NCBI GenBank assembly: GCA_001603905.1
Contig: LVAE01000002.1
Span: 1-56,543, forward strand
From: Fibrobacterales bacterium Fibro_02
Lineage (GTDB): Bacteria; Fibrobacterota; Fibrobacteria; Fibrobacterales; Fibrobacteraceae
DNA: 56,543 nucleotides
Direction: 5' to 3'
This document shows, one piece after another, positions 1 through 7,522 of the stretch. The translations under genes and the position numbers were made by a program. Each line of letters begins with the position of its first letter. The first letter of the stretch is position 1. The notes below the pieces were generated by a model that saw only the letters and a program-made list of their open reading frames with translations, made no database searches and was not told the origin of the DNA.

Positions 1-23
1 GGTTGCGCAATGAATATAGTAGC

Positions 24-845
24 TTATGCTACCCTCTTATTAAACTCCTGCATGGTCCAGGTATTTGCGAATAGACCATTCATATCCGTTACATTGGACA
101 CATTCCATTTGCTTAAGTCTCCGTTGAACTTGGAGGACATGAACATTTTTTCCATATTTGTCACGTTAGACACGTTCCAATTGCTGATATCTCCGTTGAA
201 TTGGGAACTGGAGAACATACAACTCATATCTGTTACATTGGATACATCCCATTTGCTGATATCTCCGTTGAACTTGGAGGACATGAACATATTTTTCATA
301 TTTGTCACGTTAGACACGTTCCAATTGCTGATATCTCCGTTGAATTGGGACCCTTTGAACATACGTCTCATATTTGTTACATTGGATACGTCCCATTTGC
401 TAATATCCCCGTTAAATTGGGAGTCTTCGAACATATAACTCATATCTGTTACATTGGATACGTTCCAATGGCTTATGTCTCCGTTGAATTGGGAATCGTT
501 GAACATATAACTCATATCTGTTACATTGGATACGTCCCAACTGCTTATATCGCTATTGAATTTTGAATCATAAAACATTATTCTCATGTTTTTTACATTA
601 GATACATCCCAATTGCTTATATTACCGTTGAATTGAGATTTGTAAAATAATTCACTCATATCTGTAATACAGGATACATCAATGAAGTTTAGATCGCAAT
701 TCGGCCCATTTTTTTCAATTGTTTCTTTGATTAGCTTTTGAAGTTCTGCTTTGCTTCTAGGTTTATTTCTAGCAGCATTCGACATTATTGAGTCAAAATC
801 TTCTTCAGTTGTCTTTTTCTTGAATATCTTGCTAAAAAATGACAT
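24..845 (-). CDS. BspA-type leucine-rich-repeat (DUF285) protein, no signal peptide
   Basis: Protein of 273 aa. After a charged N-terminus (MSFFSKIFKKK...) with no signal peptide or membrane segment comes a run of about eight 24-residue repeats of the form W(D/N)VSNVT(D/N)M..MF..S.FNGDIS, the hallmark of BspA-like/DUF285 leucine-rich repeats. Such repeats usually mediate protein binding, often on the cell surface; without a signal the protein is probably cytoplasmic. The repeats are also near-identical as 72-bp DNA units. I chose the ATG at 845 because AGGAGAA lies 8 nt upstream; a TTG six codons earlier would overlap that site. It is the last gene of an AT-rich minus-strand group, 19 nt after the zinc-ribbon gene. 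Family is clear; the binding partner is unknown. Confidence 0.8.
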   Translation of the reverse strand: MSFFSKIFKKKTTEEDFDSIMSNAARNKPRSKAELQKLIKETIEKNGPNCDLNFIDVSCITDMSELFYKSQFNGNISNWDVSNVKNMRIMFYDSKFNSDISSWDVSNVTDMSYMFNDSQFNGDISHWNVSNVTDMSYMFEDSQFNGDISKWDVSNVTNMRRMFKGSQFNGDISNWNVSNVTNMKNMFMSSKFNGDISKWDVSNVTDMSCMFSSSQFNGDISNWNVSNVTNMEKMFMSSKFNGDLSKWNVSNVTDMNGLFANTWTMQEFNKRVA

Positions 846-864
846 GTCCTTTTCTCCTAACAAC

Positions 865-1509
865 TTATTGCTTATTGAATTTTTTTTCTAGTTCCTGCTG
901 CTCTATTATAAAAGCACGGCCTACTGTATTTTGACAACCAAAGCATATTTTTTTGATGATGTCTTTTTTTTGTATGGGATTTCCATCAACATATACGTGT
1001 TCAAAGGTCATTATGGGAATTTGATCTGCCCAGAAAATTTTTTTGCAAAAATCGCATTTCGCGTAAAGGCTAAGGCAGTCTTCACACAGAGGTTTCCCAA
1101 TAGGACTCTTTATTGCCGAAACTCCATGTTCTTCGTTAAAGTTCGCTTCGCACCGAACACAGGTAAATGTTTTCAGCCCTGCAATACGTCTAGTTTCTTC
1201 AGCTTCTTCTCTTGCTATTTCGGCATCGCGAGCAGCCTGGCGCTGGTATTCTACTTCTTCTTCTCTGAGTTCCTCTAGGCGTTCCCTGTGTTGGCGTTCT
1301 TCTCGATCTTGGGCGTCTCTGCGACGTCTTTCTTCTCTGTCGCGTTCTTCGCGATATCTTCGTTCTCTGTCTTGAGATTCCCTTTGTTCGCGGTCTCTCT
1401 GTTCTTCTTTCTTACGATCATTTTTTCTTTCGTAATAGCAATAAGAACACAGTCCATCATACAAGATATCACTTGCTTCTCTAACGCGACATTTTCTACA
1501 TAAAGCCAT
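865..1509 (-). CDS. Zinc-ribbon / charged coiled-coil protein of unknown function
   Basis: Protein of 214 aa in three parts. Residues 1-30 carry two CxxC pairs (CRKC, CSYC). Residues ~28-110 are a very highly charged Arg/Glu/Asp-rich helix (RDREQRESQDRERR style) that must form a long single helix or coiled coil. Residues ~115-200 carry further CxxC pairs (CVRC, CEDC, CDFC, CFGC), suggesting two more zinc sites. There is no catalytic motif. AAGGAAA lies upstream of the ATG. It sits directly upstream of the BspA-like gene on the same strand, probably in one transcript, so the two may work together. No family is recognised. Confidence 0.7.
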   Translation of the reverse strand: MALCRKCRVREASDILYDGLCSYCYYERKNDRKKEEQRDREQRESQDRERRYREERDREERRRRDAQDREERQHRERLEELREEEVEYQRQAARDAEIAREEAEETRRIAGLKTFTCVRCEANFNEEHGVSAIKSPIGKPLCEDCLSLYAKCDFCKKIFWADQIPIMTFEHVYVDGNPIQKKDIIKKICFGCQNTVGRAFIIEQQELEKKFNKQ

Positions 1510-1533
1510 AATAAAAATTTCCTTGAATGATTC

Positions 1534-1686
1534 TTAAAGAAAAGACTTTGTTTTTAAGGTCTTGCTTAATGACTCCAAATCACAATAGACAGTGTATTCA
1601 TTTATACCTAATCTGTCGAGTTCCTTTAAAATATTTTCCTTTTCATCTTCAGGAATGACAATCGATAAACTCATTTGCTTGAGCAT
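1534..1686 (-). pseudogene. C-terminal remnant of an FRG-domain protein
   Basis: A 50-codon reading frame starting MLKQMSLSIVIPEDEK and ending SLSKTLKTKSFL. The order I(V)IP - K..IL.EL...GINE..V(Y)..L(E)(S)L(S)K.LK matches the last ~45 residues of FRG-domain proteins as I remember the family; that domain is found mostly in phage-defence and mobile contexts. The rest of the domain is missing. The frame closes upstream at a TAA within a 7-A run just inside the end of the preceding gene, so this could be a deletion remnant, or a frameshifted tail. It might still be translated from the ATG 13 nt after the neighbour's stop. Moderate confidence in the family, low in function. Confidence 0.5.
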
Positions 1687-1699
1687 TTCATCTATCTGA

Positions 1700-2440
1700 T
1701 TATTCCATTCCAATTTGTTTTTTTAAAACATTTCTCATTGTTACCAAAGTCTTCTCGGCTAAATATTTGAAACCTTCCTCCTTAAGATTTTCCTTAAACG
1801 CGGTTAGCATACTTTCCACAGAATCTGAAGCATTTTTTATTTTATCACGATTTTTTAAATCAACGCACAAACTTTTATTTAAAATTCTTTTCCAATTATT
1901 ATTTCCTGTTACATCACACTGCTTGGAATAGACTTCTTCAAGCAATGAAATAAGACAATCATACCTAATTTCCATCTGTTTTGGATTCGGTCTGTAATTC
2001 GGTGAGGAGCCTTGATCTACTATATATTTTTCTATAATTCTATAAATATGAGAGTTCGGAACATAGAACCTTACATTTCCGTTTTCATTGTCGGGCAATT
2101 CGAACGCATTCTTTTGAATTGCGTTGTCAAAAAAGGTTATTAACAGAAGCCTGTTTTCATTATTTTCTAACTCCAATTGTTGATACTTTACAGAACGATT
2201 CATTTCAATGGATCGCAATTTAGTTGGTGTTATTTTAAATAGAGTCATTAAATCATAATCAGAAATGGAACTACTTAAATTTTTTAGATATAAGTGAAAG
2301 ATAAATGTTTCCAAGTCGGTTTTGGACATATAACCCAATCCCTCTCTAGAAATTTTTTCCAATAATTCTTTTGATATTTCAGAAAGAGCTTTTTGTGCTT
2401 CAGGATCGTTCTCATTTTTTAATTTTTCGATAATTTGCAT
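1700..2440 (-). CDS. Hypothetical protein, possibly defence-associated
   Basis: Protein of 246 aa, Lys/Glu/Asn-rich, no signal peptide or membrane segment. Residues ~40-80 (TDLETFIFHL...SISDYDLMTLFKITPTKLR) look like a helix-turn-helix-type segment: SDYDLMTLFKIT..KLR has the spacing of a small DNA-binding helix pair. The remainder is predicted helical. I do not recognise the family. Base composition is clearly more AT-rich than genes after 3 kb, and the neighbours (FRG remnant, repeat proteins) suggest an acquired segment. AAGGATG lies upstream of the ATG. A role in phage defence is only inferred from context. Confidence 0.6.
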   Translation of the reverse strand: MQIIEKLKNENDPEAQKALSEISKELLEKISREGLGYMSKTDLETFIFHLYLKNLSSSISDYDLMTLFKITPTKLRSIEMNRSVKYQQLELENNENRLLLITFFDNAIQKNAFELPDNENGNVRFYVPNSHIYRIIEKYIVDQGSSPNYRPNPKQMEIRYDCLISLLEEVYSKQCDVTGNNNWKRILNKSLCVDLKNRDKIKNASDSVESMLTAFKENLKEEGFKYLAEKTLVTMRNVLKKQIGME

Positions 2441-2493
2441 ATGTCTGTGTCATCCTTTTTTGAAAATATTCATCATTAGTACAACATCATTTT

Positions 2494-2679
2494 TTACAAC
2501 GGACTTGCAACATTGCTGTTTTTTTTGTCACAAATGAATCTGGCATCGTCAGTCACTACGTTTGAAGTGCTCGAATAAGCAAAATGGGTAATCCCCACCA
2601 ACTTCAATGTCCGCAGGATTTTTGGCGGTGTATAGTAATCGTCAAAATACTGCCCCATGTGCACATGCGCATCAAACAC
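2494..2679 (-). pseudogene. N-terminal fragment of an amidohydrolase-type protein
   Basis: Sixty-one codons starting FDAHVHMGQYFDDYYTPPKILRT... The DAHVH motif followed by GQ and a (S)STSN segment is the N-terminal metal-binding strand of amidohydrolase_2/TatD-like TIM-barrel enzymes. The open frame can be extended upstream (GNAIQGVFDAHVH) without an obvious start, and it stops after residue ~61, so at least 200 residues of barrel are missing. It is most likely a decayed gene piece between the accessory cluster and the radical SAM gene. Confidence 0.6.
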
Positions 2680-2693
2680 GCCTTGGATGGCGT

Positions 2694-2933
2694 TGCCTTG
2701 TATAAATTTCGCGGGTAAACTAAAGTTTACTGGGGGGGGGTAGTTGGTTTAACGGACGCTTGTAGTCCAAGGCCGTTACGCTATAAACTGCGCTGTTGTT
2801 GCCAAATACTTCCATGTAAAGAAATATACATTATTTTTTTGAAAGAGGAGGCGAAAAGAGGGGATAATTATTTTTTTGGAAAAAAAGGCGAGCGGGCGAC
2901 CGCGCTTGCGCGGGCATTTGCGAGCCGCAGTAG
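2694..2933. other. Non-coding gap with G9 tract and small inverted repeats
   Basis: No credible gene. It holds an inverted repeat GTAAACT-AA-AGTTTAC at about 2714-2729, a run of nine G at 2732-2740, and a GC-rich patch around 2888-2930 containing CGCGCTTGCGCG and two GCGAGC copies. The patch resembles eroded intergenic repeat material. The G run is a plausible slippage site. Confidence 0.5.
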
Positions 2934-4028
2934 TCAAGTGATTCTGTTATTTATCATAACAGAATCACAAATCTCTGCGAGCATGCGTTCATGCGTGCAG
3001 ACTTCAGGCGATACGCCCTCAATAGAACCGGTGCTGTAAAAGCTCGTGCAGGCGCATTCGTGTGCGCAGCAGCGGTAGCGAATGTCGCAGCCTTCGCATT
3101 CCTTTTTGTCGTTGTCCAGGAACTGTCTAATTTGTTCGCAGGCATCTTCGTTGAATCCGGTAAAAACATTACCTTGTAAGTAAGGCGGATTTTCGTTCGA
3201 GGTAATGAACCTGGTGCATGGGAACATATTGCCGTTAGTCGCAACACCGATGGCGCCGTTGTATACATGGCAAGAGTATTGCCTGTATCGCAAATTCGAA
3301 AGGTATAGCTTTATTTTGTCGTGAATCGTGCCCAAGAACATCTTGTCGCCTTTGTCGCGGCATTCCTTCCAGTACAAAGCCATCTTCTGGTATTGCAGGG
3401 CGAGCCTGTCAAAGTCTTCGCCGGACCATTTGCCGTCAAAGTCGACGCTAGTGGTAAGACTTCTGAATCCTTGTTCGTGCAACCACTTGACGCTTTCGGC
3501 AAGCGTTTCGATATGGGCGCGCGTTACGGTGCTCAAAGCGATTGCGCCTAGTTTTACGAATCGCGGAATGTTCTTTTCGATTTCCTTGAAACTTCCGCAG
3601 CCATTTACGGTACGGCGTGCAATATTGTGGTGGTGTTCCGGACCGTCAAGCGAAAGGTAAATGCGGAAATGCTCCCGCTCACAAAAGTCAAAAAAAGAAT
3701 CGTCAAAGAGAGTGCCGTTGGTGTTGACGGCAAAGTTGAGCTTGAAGTTGCTTGGCGCTTCGCCCTTGTCTATGGCCTCAGCAACGAAAGCTTTGGCGAT
3801 GTTTACGCCCTTAAAAATGGTGTCTTTGCGCAGTAACGGTTCTCCGCCGAAAAAAGTGATGTTCAAATAAGTCTGCCTGAAAAACAGGCTACGTTCTAGC
3901 CCCACGCGAATCGCCTGCTCAAGCGTTTTGTCATCCATCACGTTATGGCGTGCGGATTGCGTGTCCTTGTAATAACAATAGGAACAGCGCAAGTTGCACT
4001 GTTCCGTAAGGCATAGAACTAAGTTCAT
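2934..4028 (-). CDS. Radical SAM/SPASM-domain enzyme (putative peptide or lipoprotein maturase)
   Basis: Protein of 364 aa. CxxxCxxC at residues 11-18 (CNLRCSYC) binds the SAM-cleaving [4Fe-4S] cluster; FFGGEPL, VNTNGT and LDGP follow in the order usual for SPASM-type maturases. The C-terminal third is Cys-rich (CHVYNG...FPCTRF...CEGCDIRYRCCAHECAC...CTHE), typical of a SPASM domain holding one or two auxiliary clusters. Relatives include anaerobic sulfatase maturases and RiPP-modifying enzymes. The start at 4028 overlaps the stop of the serine-rich lipoprotein gene as ATGA and has no good ribosome site of its own, so translation is probably coupled. No sulfatase is nearby; the coupled lipoprotein is the obvious substrate candidate. 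Enzyme class is firm, substrate is inferred. Confidence 0.9.
   Translation of the reverse strand: MNLVLCLTEQCNLRCSYCYYKDTQSARHNVMDDKTLEQAIRVGLERSLFFRQTYLNITFFGGEPLLRKDTIFKGVNIAKAFVAEAIDKGEAPSNFKLNFAVNTNGTLFDDSFFDFCEREHFRIYLSLDGPEHHHNIARRTVNGCGSFKEIEKNIPRFVKLGAIALSTVTRAHIETLAESVKWLHEQGFRSLTTSVDFDGKWSGEDFDRLALQYQKMALYWKECRDKGDKMFLGTIHDKIKLYLSNLRYRQYSCHVYNGAIGVATNGNMFPCTRFITSNENPPYLQGNVFTGFNEDACEQIRQFLDNDKKECEGCDIRYRCCAHECACTSFYSTGSIEGVSPEVCTHERMLAEICDSVMINNRIT
2938..2968. repeat. Perfect 13-bp inverted repeat at the 3' end of the radical SAM gene
   Basis: GTGATTCTGTTAT, 5-nt loop, ATAACAGAATCAC. It is entirely inside the last codons of the radical SAM gene, ending 4 bp before its final base. 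It lacks a T tract on either strand, so it is not a standard intrinsic terminator, but could protect the mRNA 3' end or end transcription with Rho. Confidence 0.75.
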
Positions 4029-4660
4029 GTTCGAATATCGCCCGGCTCGTAGGTAGTAACCATGCTGACTATCAAGTTGCAAGGACCGTCAGGATCAACG
4101 CAAAGTCGTACGTTGCAGTCAGGGCTTGCAGGACCGTTGGGACATTCGCCCTGATAGCGGTTGAAGGAACTGGACGAGGCGGGGTCTTCTGAATTTGAGG
4201 AGTTGACCGAACTTAAGGAGTCGTCGATAAAGATTGGGTCGCCGGCGAGCGGTACCGGTTCTTCAGCGGAGCTGCTCTGTGCTTCCTCTTCTGAAGAAGA
4301 ACTGGAGCTCGGACCGTAAATGTCTTCGTCGGTGGGTGCGGCGATGGTACCCGCTTCAGGGGGTGGATACGGTTCGTCTGACGATGAACTACTCAGAGGT
4401 TCTGCTGCGGATGACAGTGCTTCGACTGCCGAACTGCTAAGAGCCTCGTGGCTCAGGGGAATATCGACAACGCTTGAACTGCTCGGAGTTTCGTTTTCGG
4501 GAGCCCCAGTTTCAGGATTCTGAGTGGGGGTCGCGGCGGTGGCGCTTTCTTCGCAAGCTGTCAATGCGACTGCTGCAATGCCGAACGAGGCTGCAATGGC
4601 GCTTTTGGCGGCAATGCTTAGCTTCGCGCTGTTTTTGACGATTTTCTTTTCGATTTTCAT
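4025..4660 (-). CDS. Serine-rich lipoprotein, possible radical SAM substrate
   Basis: Protein of 211 aa. Basic N-terminus, hydrophobic AIAASFGIAAVALTAC with a lipobox (LTAC), then a long low-complexity tail rich in Ser, Glu and Pro with repeated SSSS/LSSSA blocks. The last ~45 residues differ: four Cys in ECPNGP..DCNVRLC...GPCNL, then an end YEPGDIRT. It should be exported and lipid-anchored, with the Ser-rich part as a spacer holding the Cys-rich end away from the membrane. The gene overlaps the radical SAM gene by 4 nt (ATGA). The Cys-rich C-terminus, the Ser tracts, or both may be modified; this is inference. A good AAGGAG site precedes the ATG. Confidence 0.75.
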   Translation of the reverse strand: MKIEKKIVKNSAKLSIAAKSAIAASFGIAAVALTACEESATAATPTQNPETGAPENETPSSSSVVDIPLSHEALSSSAVEALSSAAEPLSSSSSDEPYPPPEAGTIAAPTDEDIYGPSSSSSSEEEAQSSSAEEPVPLAGDPIFIDDSLSSVNSSNSEDPASSSSFNRYQGECPNGPASPDCNVRLCVDPDGPCNLIVSMVTTYEPGDIRT

Positions 4661-4755
4661 CGCAGAACTCCTTCCTTCTAATCAAAATATATATAAACGG
4701 CACTCTGATTTCTACAAGAAAATTTAATCTGCAAAAAACTGTGACCTAATACAGG

Positions 4756-4783
4756 AAAATCCGCCCTTTCGGGGCGGATTTCT
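4756..4783 (-). terminator. Intrinsic terminator downstream of ilvN
   Basis: AAATCCGCCC-CGAAA-GGGCGGATTT on the minus strand, followed by TCCTG. Stem of about ten pairs with a GAAA-like loop, 26 bp after the ilvN stop. It reads nearly as well on the plus strand. Confidence 0.8.
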
Positions 4784-4808
4784 TGAAAAACTTGGTGTGA
4801 AAGCCGAG

Positions 4809-5306
4809 CTACGTTTGCTCCTCACCACGCAACATGATGACCTTACCCGTGCGAATGTATTCGACGATTTCGAACTTCTGCAACAGGCTCTTGAGCGTGT
4901 CGACCTTCTGGCTGTTTCCGGTTATCTGGATGATCATCGAAGTTGCGGTCATGTCCACGGTATTGGCGTGGAAGTGGTCGCAAAGCTGCAGAATTTCGGT
5001 ACGCTGGTCCGGAGTGCAACGCACCTTAATCAGTGCGAGTTCCTTTTCCACGGCGTCAGTATCGGTATGGTCCTTGGCCTGCACCACGTCCACGAGCTTT
5101 TCGAGCTGCTTGATGATCTGCATCAAGATCTCGGGATTGCCGTGAGCGATGATGTTCATGCGGCTGAAGTTCGGGTCGAGCGTGGGGGAGACCACCAGGG
5201 AATCGATGTTGTAACCACGGCGGGAGAACACGAGGGCGATGCGCACGAGCACGCCCGGGCGGTTTGCAACTAACAAACTAATAGAATGTGCTTTATCCTT
5301 TAACAT
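4809..5306 (-). CDS. ilvN: Acetolactate synthase small (regulatory) subunit
   Basis: Protein of 165 aa, normal for bacterial IlvN/IlvH. The N-terminal ACT domain (HSISLLVANRPGVLVRIALVFSRRGYNIDSL) binds the feedback inhibitor valine in this family; the C-terminal domain (residues ~85-160) contacts the large subunit. It stimulates and regulates the first common step of branched-chain amino-acid synthesis in the cytoplasm. AAGGAGATAAGCC before the ATG is a strong ribosome site. It follows ilvB by 11 nt in the same transcript and ends at the terminator at 4756-4783. Confidence 0.97.
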   Translation of the reverse strand: MLKDKAHSISLLVANRPGVLVRIALVFSRRGYNIDSLVVSPTLDPNFSRMNIIAHGNPEILMQIIKQLEKLVDVVQAKDHTDTDAVEKELALIKVRCTPDQRTEILQLCDHFHANTVDMTATSMIIQITGNSQKVDTLKSLLQKFEIVEYIRTGKVIMLRGEEQT

Positions 5307-5317
5307 GGCTTATCTCC

Positions 5318-7036
5318 TTAGGTCGATCCCGTGGGCTTTTCAAGTTGAGTCTTCGGCTGTTCGGTAATCATGCTCGTAATCGGAGCACCGGCCGGAATCA
5401 TCGGGAACACGTTGTCTTCCTTTTCGCATTCGCAGTGGATGAGCACCGGACCTTCGTTGTATTCCAAAGCCTTCTGAATCACGCGTTCGGCGTCGGCGCT
5501 ACGCTTGATGCGGAGTCCGAGAATACCGTAAGCTTCAGCGAGCTTCACGAAGTCGGGGTTGCCCTTCATGTCCACGCAGCTGTAACGCTTGTCGTAGAAC
5601 ATGTCCTGCCACTGGCGCACCATGCCCAGGTACTTGTTGTCCATCACGAAGATCTTGATGGGGAGCTTGTGGATGGCGGCCGTTGCAAGTTCTGCTTCGG
5701 TCATCTGGAAACCGCCGTCACCGCAGAAGGTAATCACCGGCCAACCGGTCGTGTTGCCGAATGCGGCGCCAATGCAAGAGGGCAGCCCAAAGCCCATGGT
5801 GCCTGCGCCGCCACTGGAGTGGAGCTGGCGCGGATAATTGGTGTGGAAGAACTGTGCCACCCACATCTGATGCTGGCCCACGTCGGTCGTGACGATAGCC
5901 TTGCCCTGAGTGAGGTCGCTAACAGTCTGAACAATATGCTGCATACGCAGACCGCCCTGCTTCGGGTAGGTCAGCGGGAAACGCTTCTTCCAGGACTGGC
6001 AAGTCTTCACCCATTCGGCGGTGTCGAGCTTACCCACGAGCGGGAGGAGCTGTTCCAGAACGAGCTTTGCATCGCCGCACATGAACACATCCGGCTGCAA
6101 CACCTTGCCTTCTTCGGCGGGGTCGATGTCGATGTGCATTTTGATAGCATCTTTACAGAACACGTCAAGCTTACCGGTAATACGGTCGTCCCAGCGGCTA
6201 CCGATCGAAAGAATCAAGTCGCAATCGAGAACGGCCTTATTGGCGTACACGGTGCCGTGCATGCCGAGCATACCCAAAGAAAGTTCATGGTCGGTCGGGA
6301 AGGTGCCGAGGCCGAGCAAAGTGCAGCACACGGGGGCGTTCAACTTTTCGGCGAGTTCCTTCACCTGGCGGCTAGCGCCCGAAATCATGGCGCCGTGGCC
6401 CACGAGCAAGAGCGGCTTCTTGGACTTCTTCAGGTATTCGGCGGCCTTTTCGACACTTTCAGTAGAAGCGTAGCTCGGAATCTTGTAACCCGGAAGGTCC
6501 ATCTTATCGGTGAACGGAGCAGTGCAGGGGCCCGCGGTCACGTCCTTCGGCAAGTCGATCAGCACGGGGCCCGGACGGCCGCTGCGTGCGATGTGGAAGG
6601 CTTCCTTCATCACGCGCGGAAGGTCGTTGGAATCCTTCACCAAGTAAGAATGCTTCACGGCTGCAAAAGTCATACCGCTTGTATCGCATTCCTGGAAGGC
6701 GTCCTTACCCAGATTCGGGGTAGTTGTCTGGGCGGCAAGAACCACGATCGGGCTAGAATCCATAAGGGCGGTGTAGATACCGGTAAAGGTGTTGGTAGCA
6801 CCCGGACCGCTGGTGACGAGAGCGACGCCGACCTTGCCGGTCTGGCGAGCGTAACCGTCGGCCATGTGGGTAGCGCCCTGTTCGTGGCGGGTCAACACGA
6901 CTTTAATATTGGAATCCAGAATGGCGTCGAACATCGGGATGGCCGATCCACCGGGATAACCGAAAATGGTATCAATTCCTTCGCGCTTGAGGCATTCGAT
7001 GATCACCTCTGCGCCACTTAATGGAGAATTTGCCAT
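5318..7036 (-). CDS. ilvB: Acetolactate synthase large (catalytic) subunit
   Basis: Protein of 572 aa, the usual length. It condenses two pyruvates to acetolactate, or pyruvate with 2-ketobutyrate, using thiamine diphosphate, FAD and Mg2+. The catalytic glutamate is at residue 52 in TRHEQGATHMADGYAR; the GDG...N thiamine-diphosphate motif begins at 439 (GDGGFQMTEAELATA). The C-terminal end keeps the PMIPAGAP segment near the active site. I prefer the ATG at 7036 (AGGAAAA 6 nt upstream) over an upstream extension to 7111, because the promoter -10 box at 7083-7088 lies inside that extension. First gene of the ilvBN operon. Confidence 0.97.
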   Translation of the reverse strand: MANSPLSGAEVIIECLKREGIDTIFGYPGGSAIPMFDAILDSNIKVVLTRHEQGATHMADGYARQTGKVGVALVTSGPGATNTFTGIYTALMDSSPIVVLAAQTTTPNLGKDAFQECDTSGMTFAAVKHSYLVKDSNDLPRVMKEAFHIARSGRPGPVLIDLPKDVTAGPCTAPFTDKMDLPGYKIPSYASTESVEKAAEYLKKSKKPLLLVGHGAMISGASRQVKELAEKLNAPVCCTLLGLGTFPTDHELSLGMLGMHGTVYANKAVLDCDLILSIGSRWDDRITGKLDVFCKDAIKMHIDIDPAEEGKVLQPDVFMCGDAKLVLEQLLPLVGKLDTAEWVKTCQSWKKRFPLTYPKQGGLRMQHIVQTVSDLTQGKAIVTTDVGQHQMWVAQFFHTNYPRQLHSSGGAGTMGFGLPSCIGAAFGNTTGWPVITFCGDGGFQMTEAELATAAIHKLPIKIFVMDNKYLGMVRQWQDMFYDKRYSCVDMKGNPDFVKLAEAYGILGLRIKRSADAERVIQKALEYNEGPVLIHCECEKEDNVFPMIPAGAPITSMITEQPKTQLEKPTGST

Positions 7037-7082
7037 AGATTTTCCTGTACTTAACGGGTTGTTATTTAAAAAATATGCGGAA

Positions 7083-7111
7083 AATATAGAACGGATGACC
7101 CCTAGTGGCAA
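7083..7111 (-). promoter_or_regulatory. ilvBN promoter
   Basis: On the minus strand: TTGCCA at 7106-7111, 17-nt spacer, TATATT at 7083-7088. The start point would be near 7076, giving a ~40-nt leader with AGGAAAA before ilvB. No branched-chain-rich leader peptide or attenuator hairpin is visible in that short leader. Confidence 0.75.
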
Positions 7112-7119
7112 GAGATTTA

Positions 7120-7470
7120 TGCTAAAAAACTGAAAAAAGTTGAAAATTTTTGAGAAAAATGCCGCGCAGAAAGGTGCTGTTTCTGAAAAATCCTAATGTT
7201 TTTGGCTTAAATTTGAAATTTTGAACAAAAAGTTTCGTGAAAAAGTCTTGTGAAATTGATAAACTTTTGAAATTTTTGATTTTGTATAAATTAAAAACAA
7301 ATGTTTTTGCTTGTAAAATTGAAAAATGTAAGCTTTGGGTAATTTTCTGCGAGCCATTTCTCTCCTAGTTTCCGCCAGTCGTTGCACTCCATCCAGGATG
7401 ACGGCTCCAATTAATGTCATTCTCGACCAACGGGAAGGAATCCATTGACCTCGTTCCTACTCTTTTTCTC
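7120..7470. other. AT-rich intergenic region with a degenerate GTCATTC repeat
   Basis: About 400 bp between the divergent ilvB and radC. The left part is very AT-rich, with many AAATTTT runs and no credible gene. At 7415-7443 is TGTCATTCTCGACC...GGAAGGAATCC, a degenerate member of the GTCATCCTGAGCG...GAAGGATCT repeat type also present at 12227 and 27251. Just before it, 7393-7400 holds CAGGATGAC, the same start in the opposite orientation. Confidence 0.45.
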
Positions 7471-7522
7471 ATTTTTCTGGAGTTGTGCGTATATATAATA
7501 GGTTTAACCCCAAAAAGGAAAA

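Noticed and set aside
24..700. Possible CRISPR-like array
   Set aside because: The 72-bp periodicity has no spacers; it is translated LRR sequence.
5288..7021. 577-codon open frame opposite ilvB
   Set aside because: Pure antisense shadow; ilvB is unmistakable, with its promoter and ribosome site.
7037..7082. Leader-peptide attenuator for ilvBN
   Set aside because: The leader implied by the promoter is only ~40 nt and contains no Ile/Val/Leu-rich frame or terminator hairpin.
7193..7420. 75-codon frame in the ilvB-radC gap
   Set aside because: Composition is only A/T-run translation (many K, F, N), no ribosome site, no motif, and it overlaps dispersed repeat remnants.
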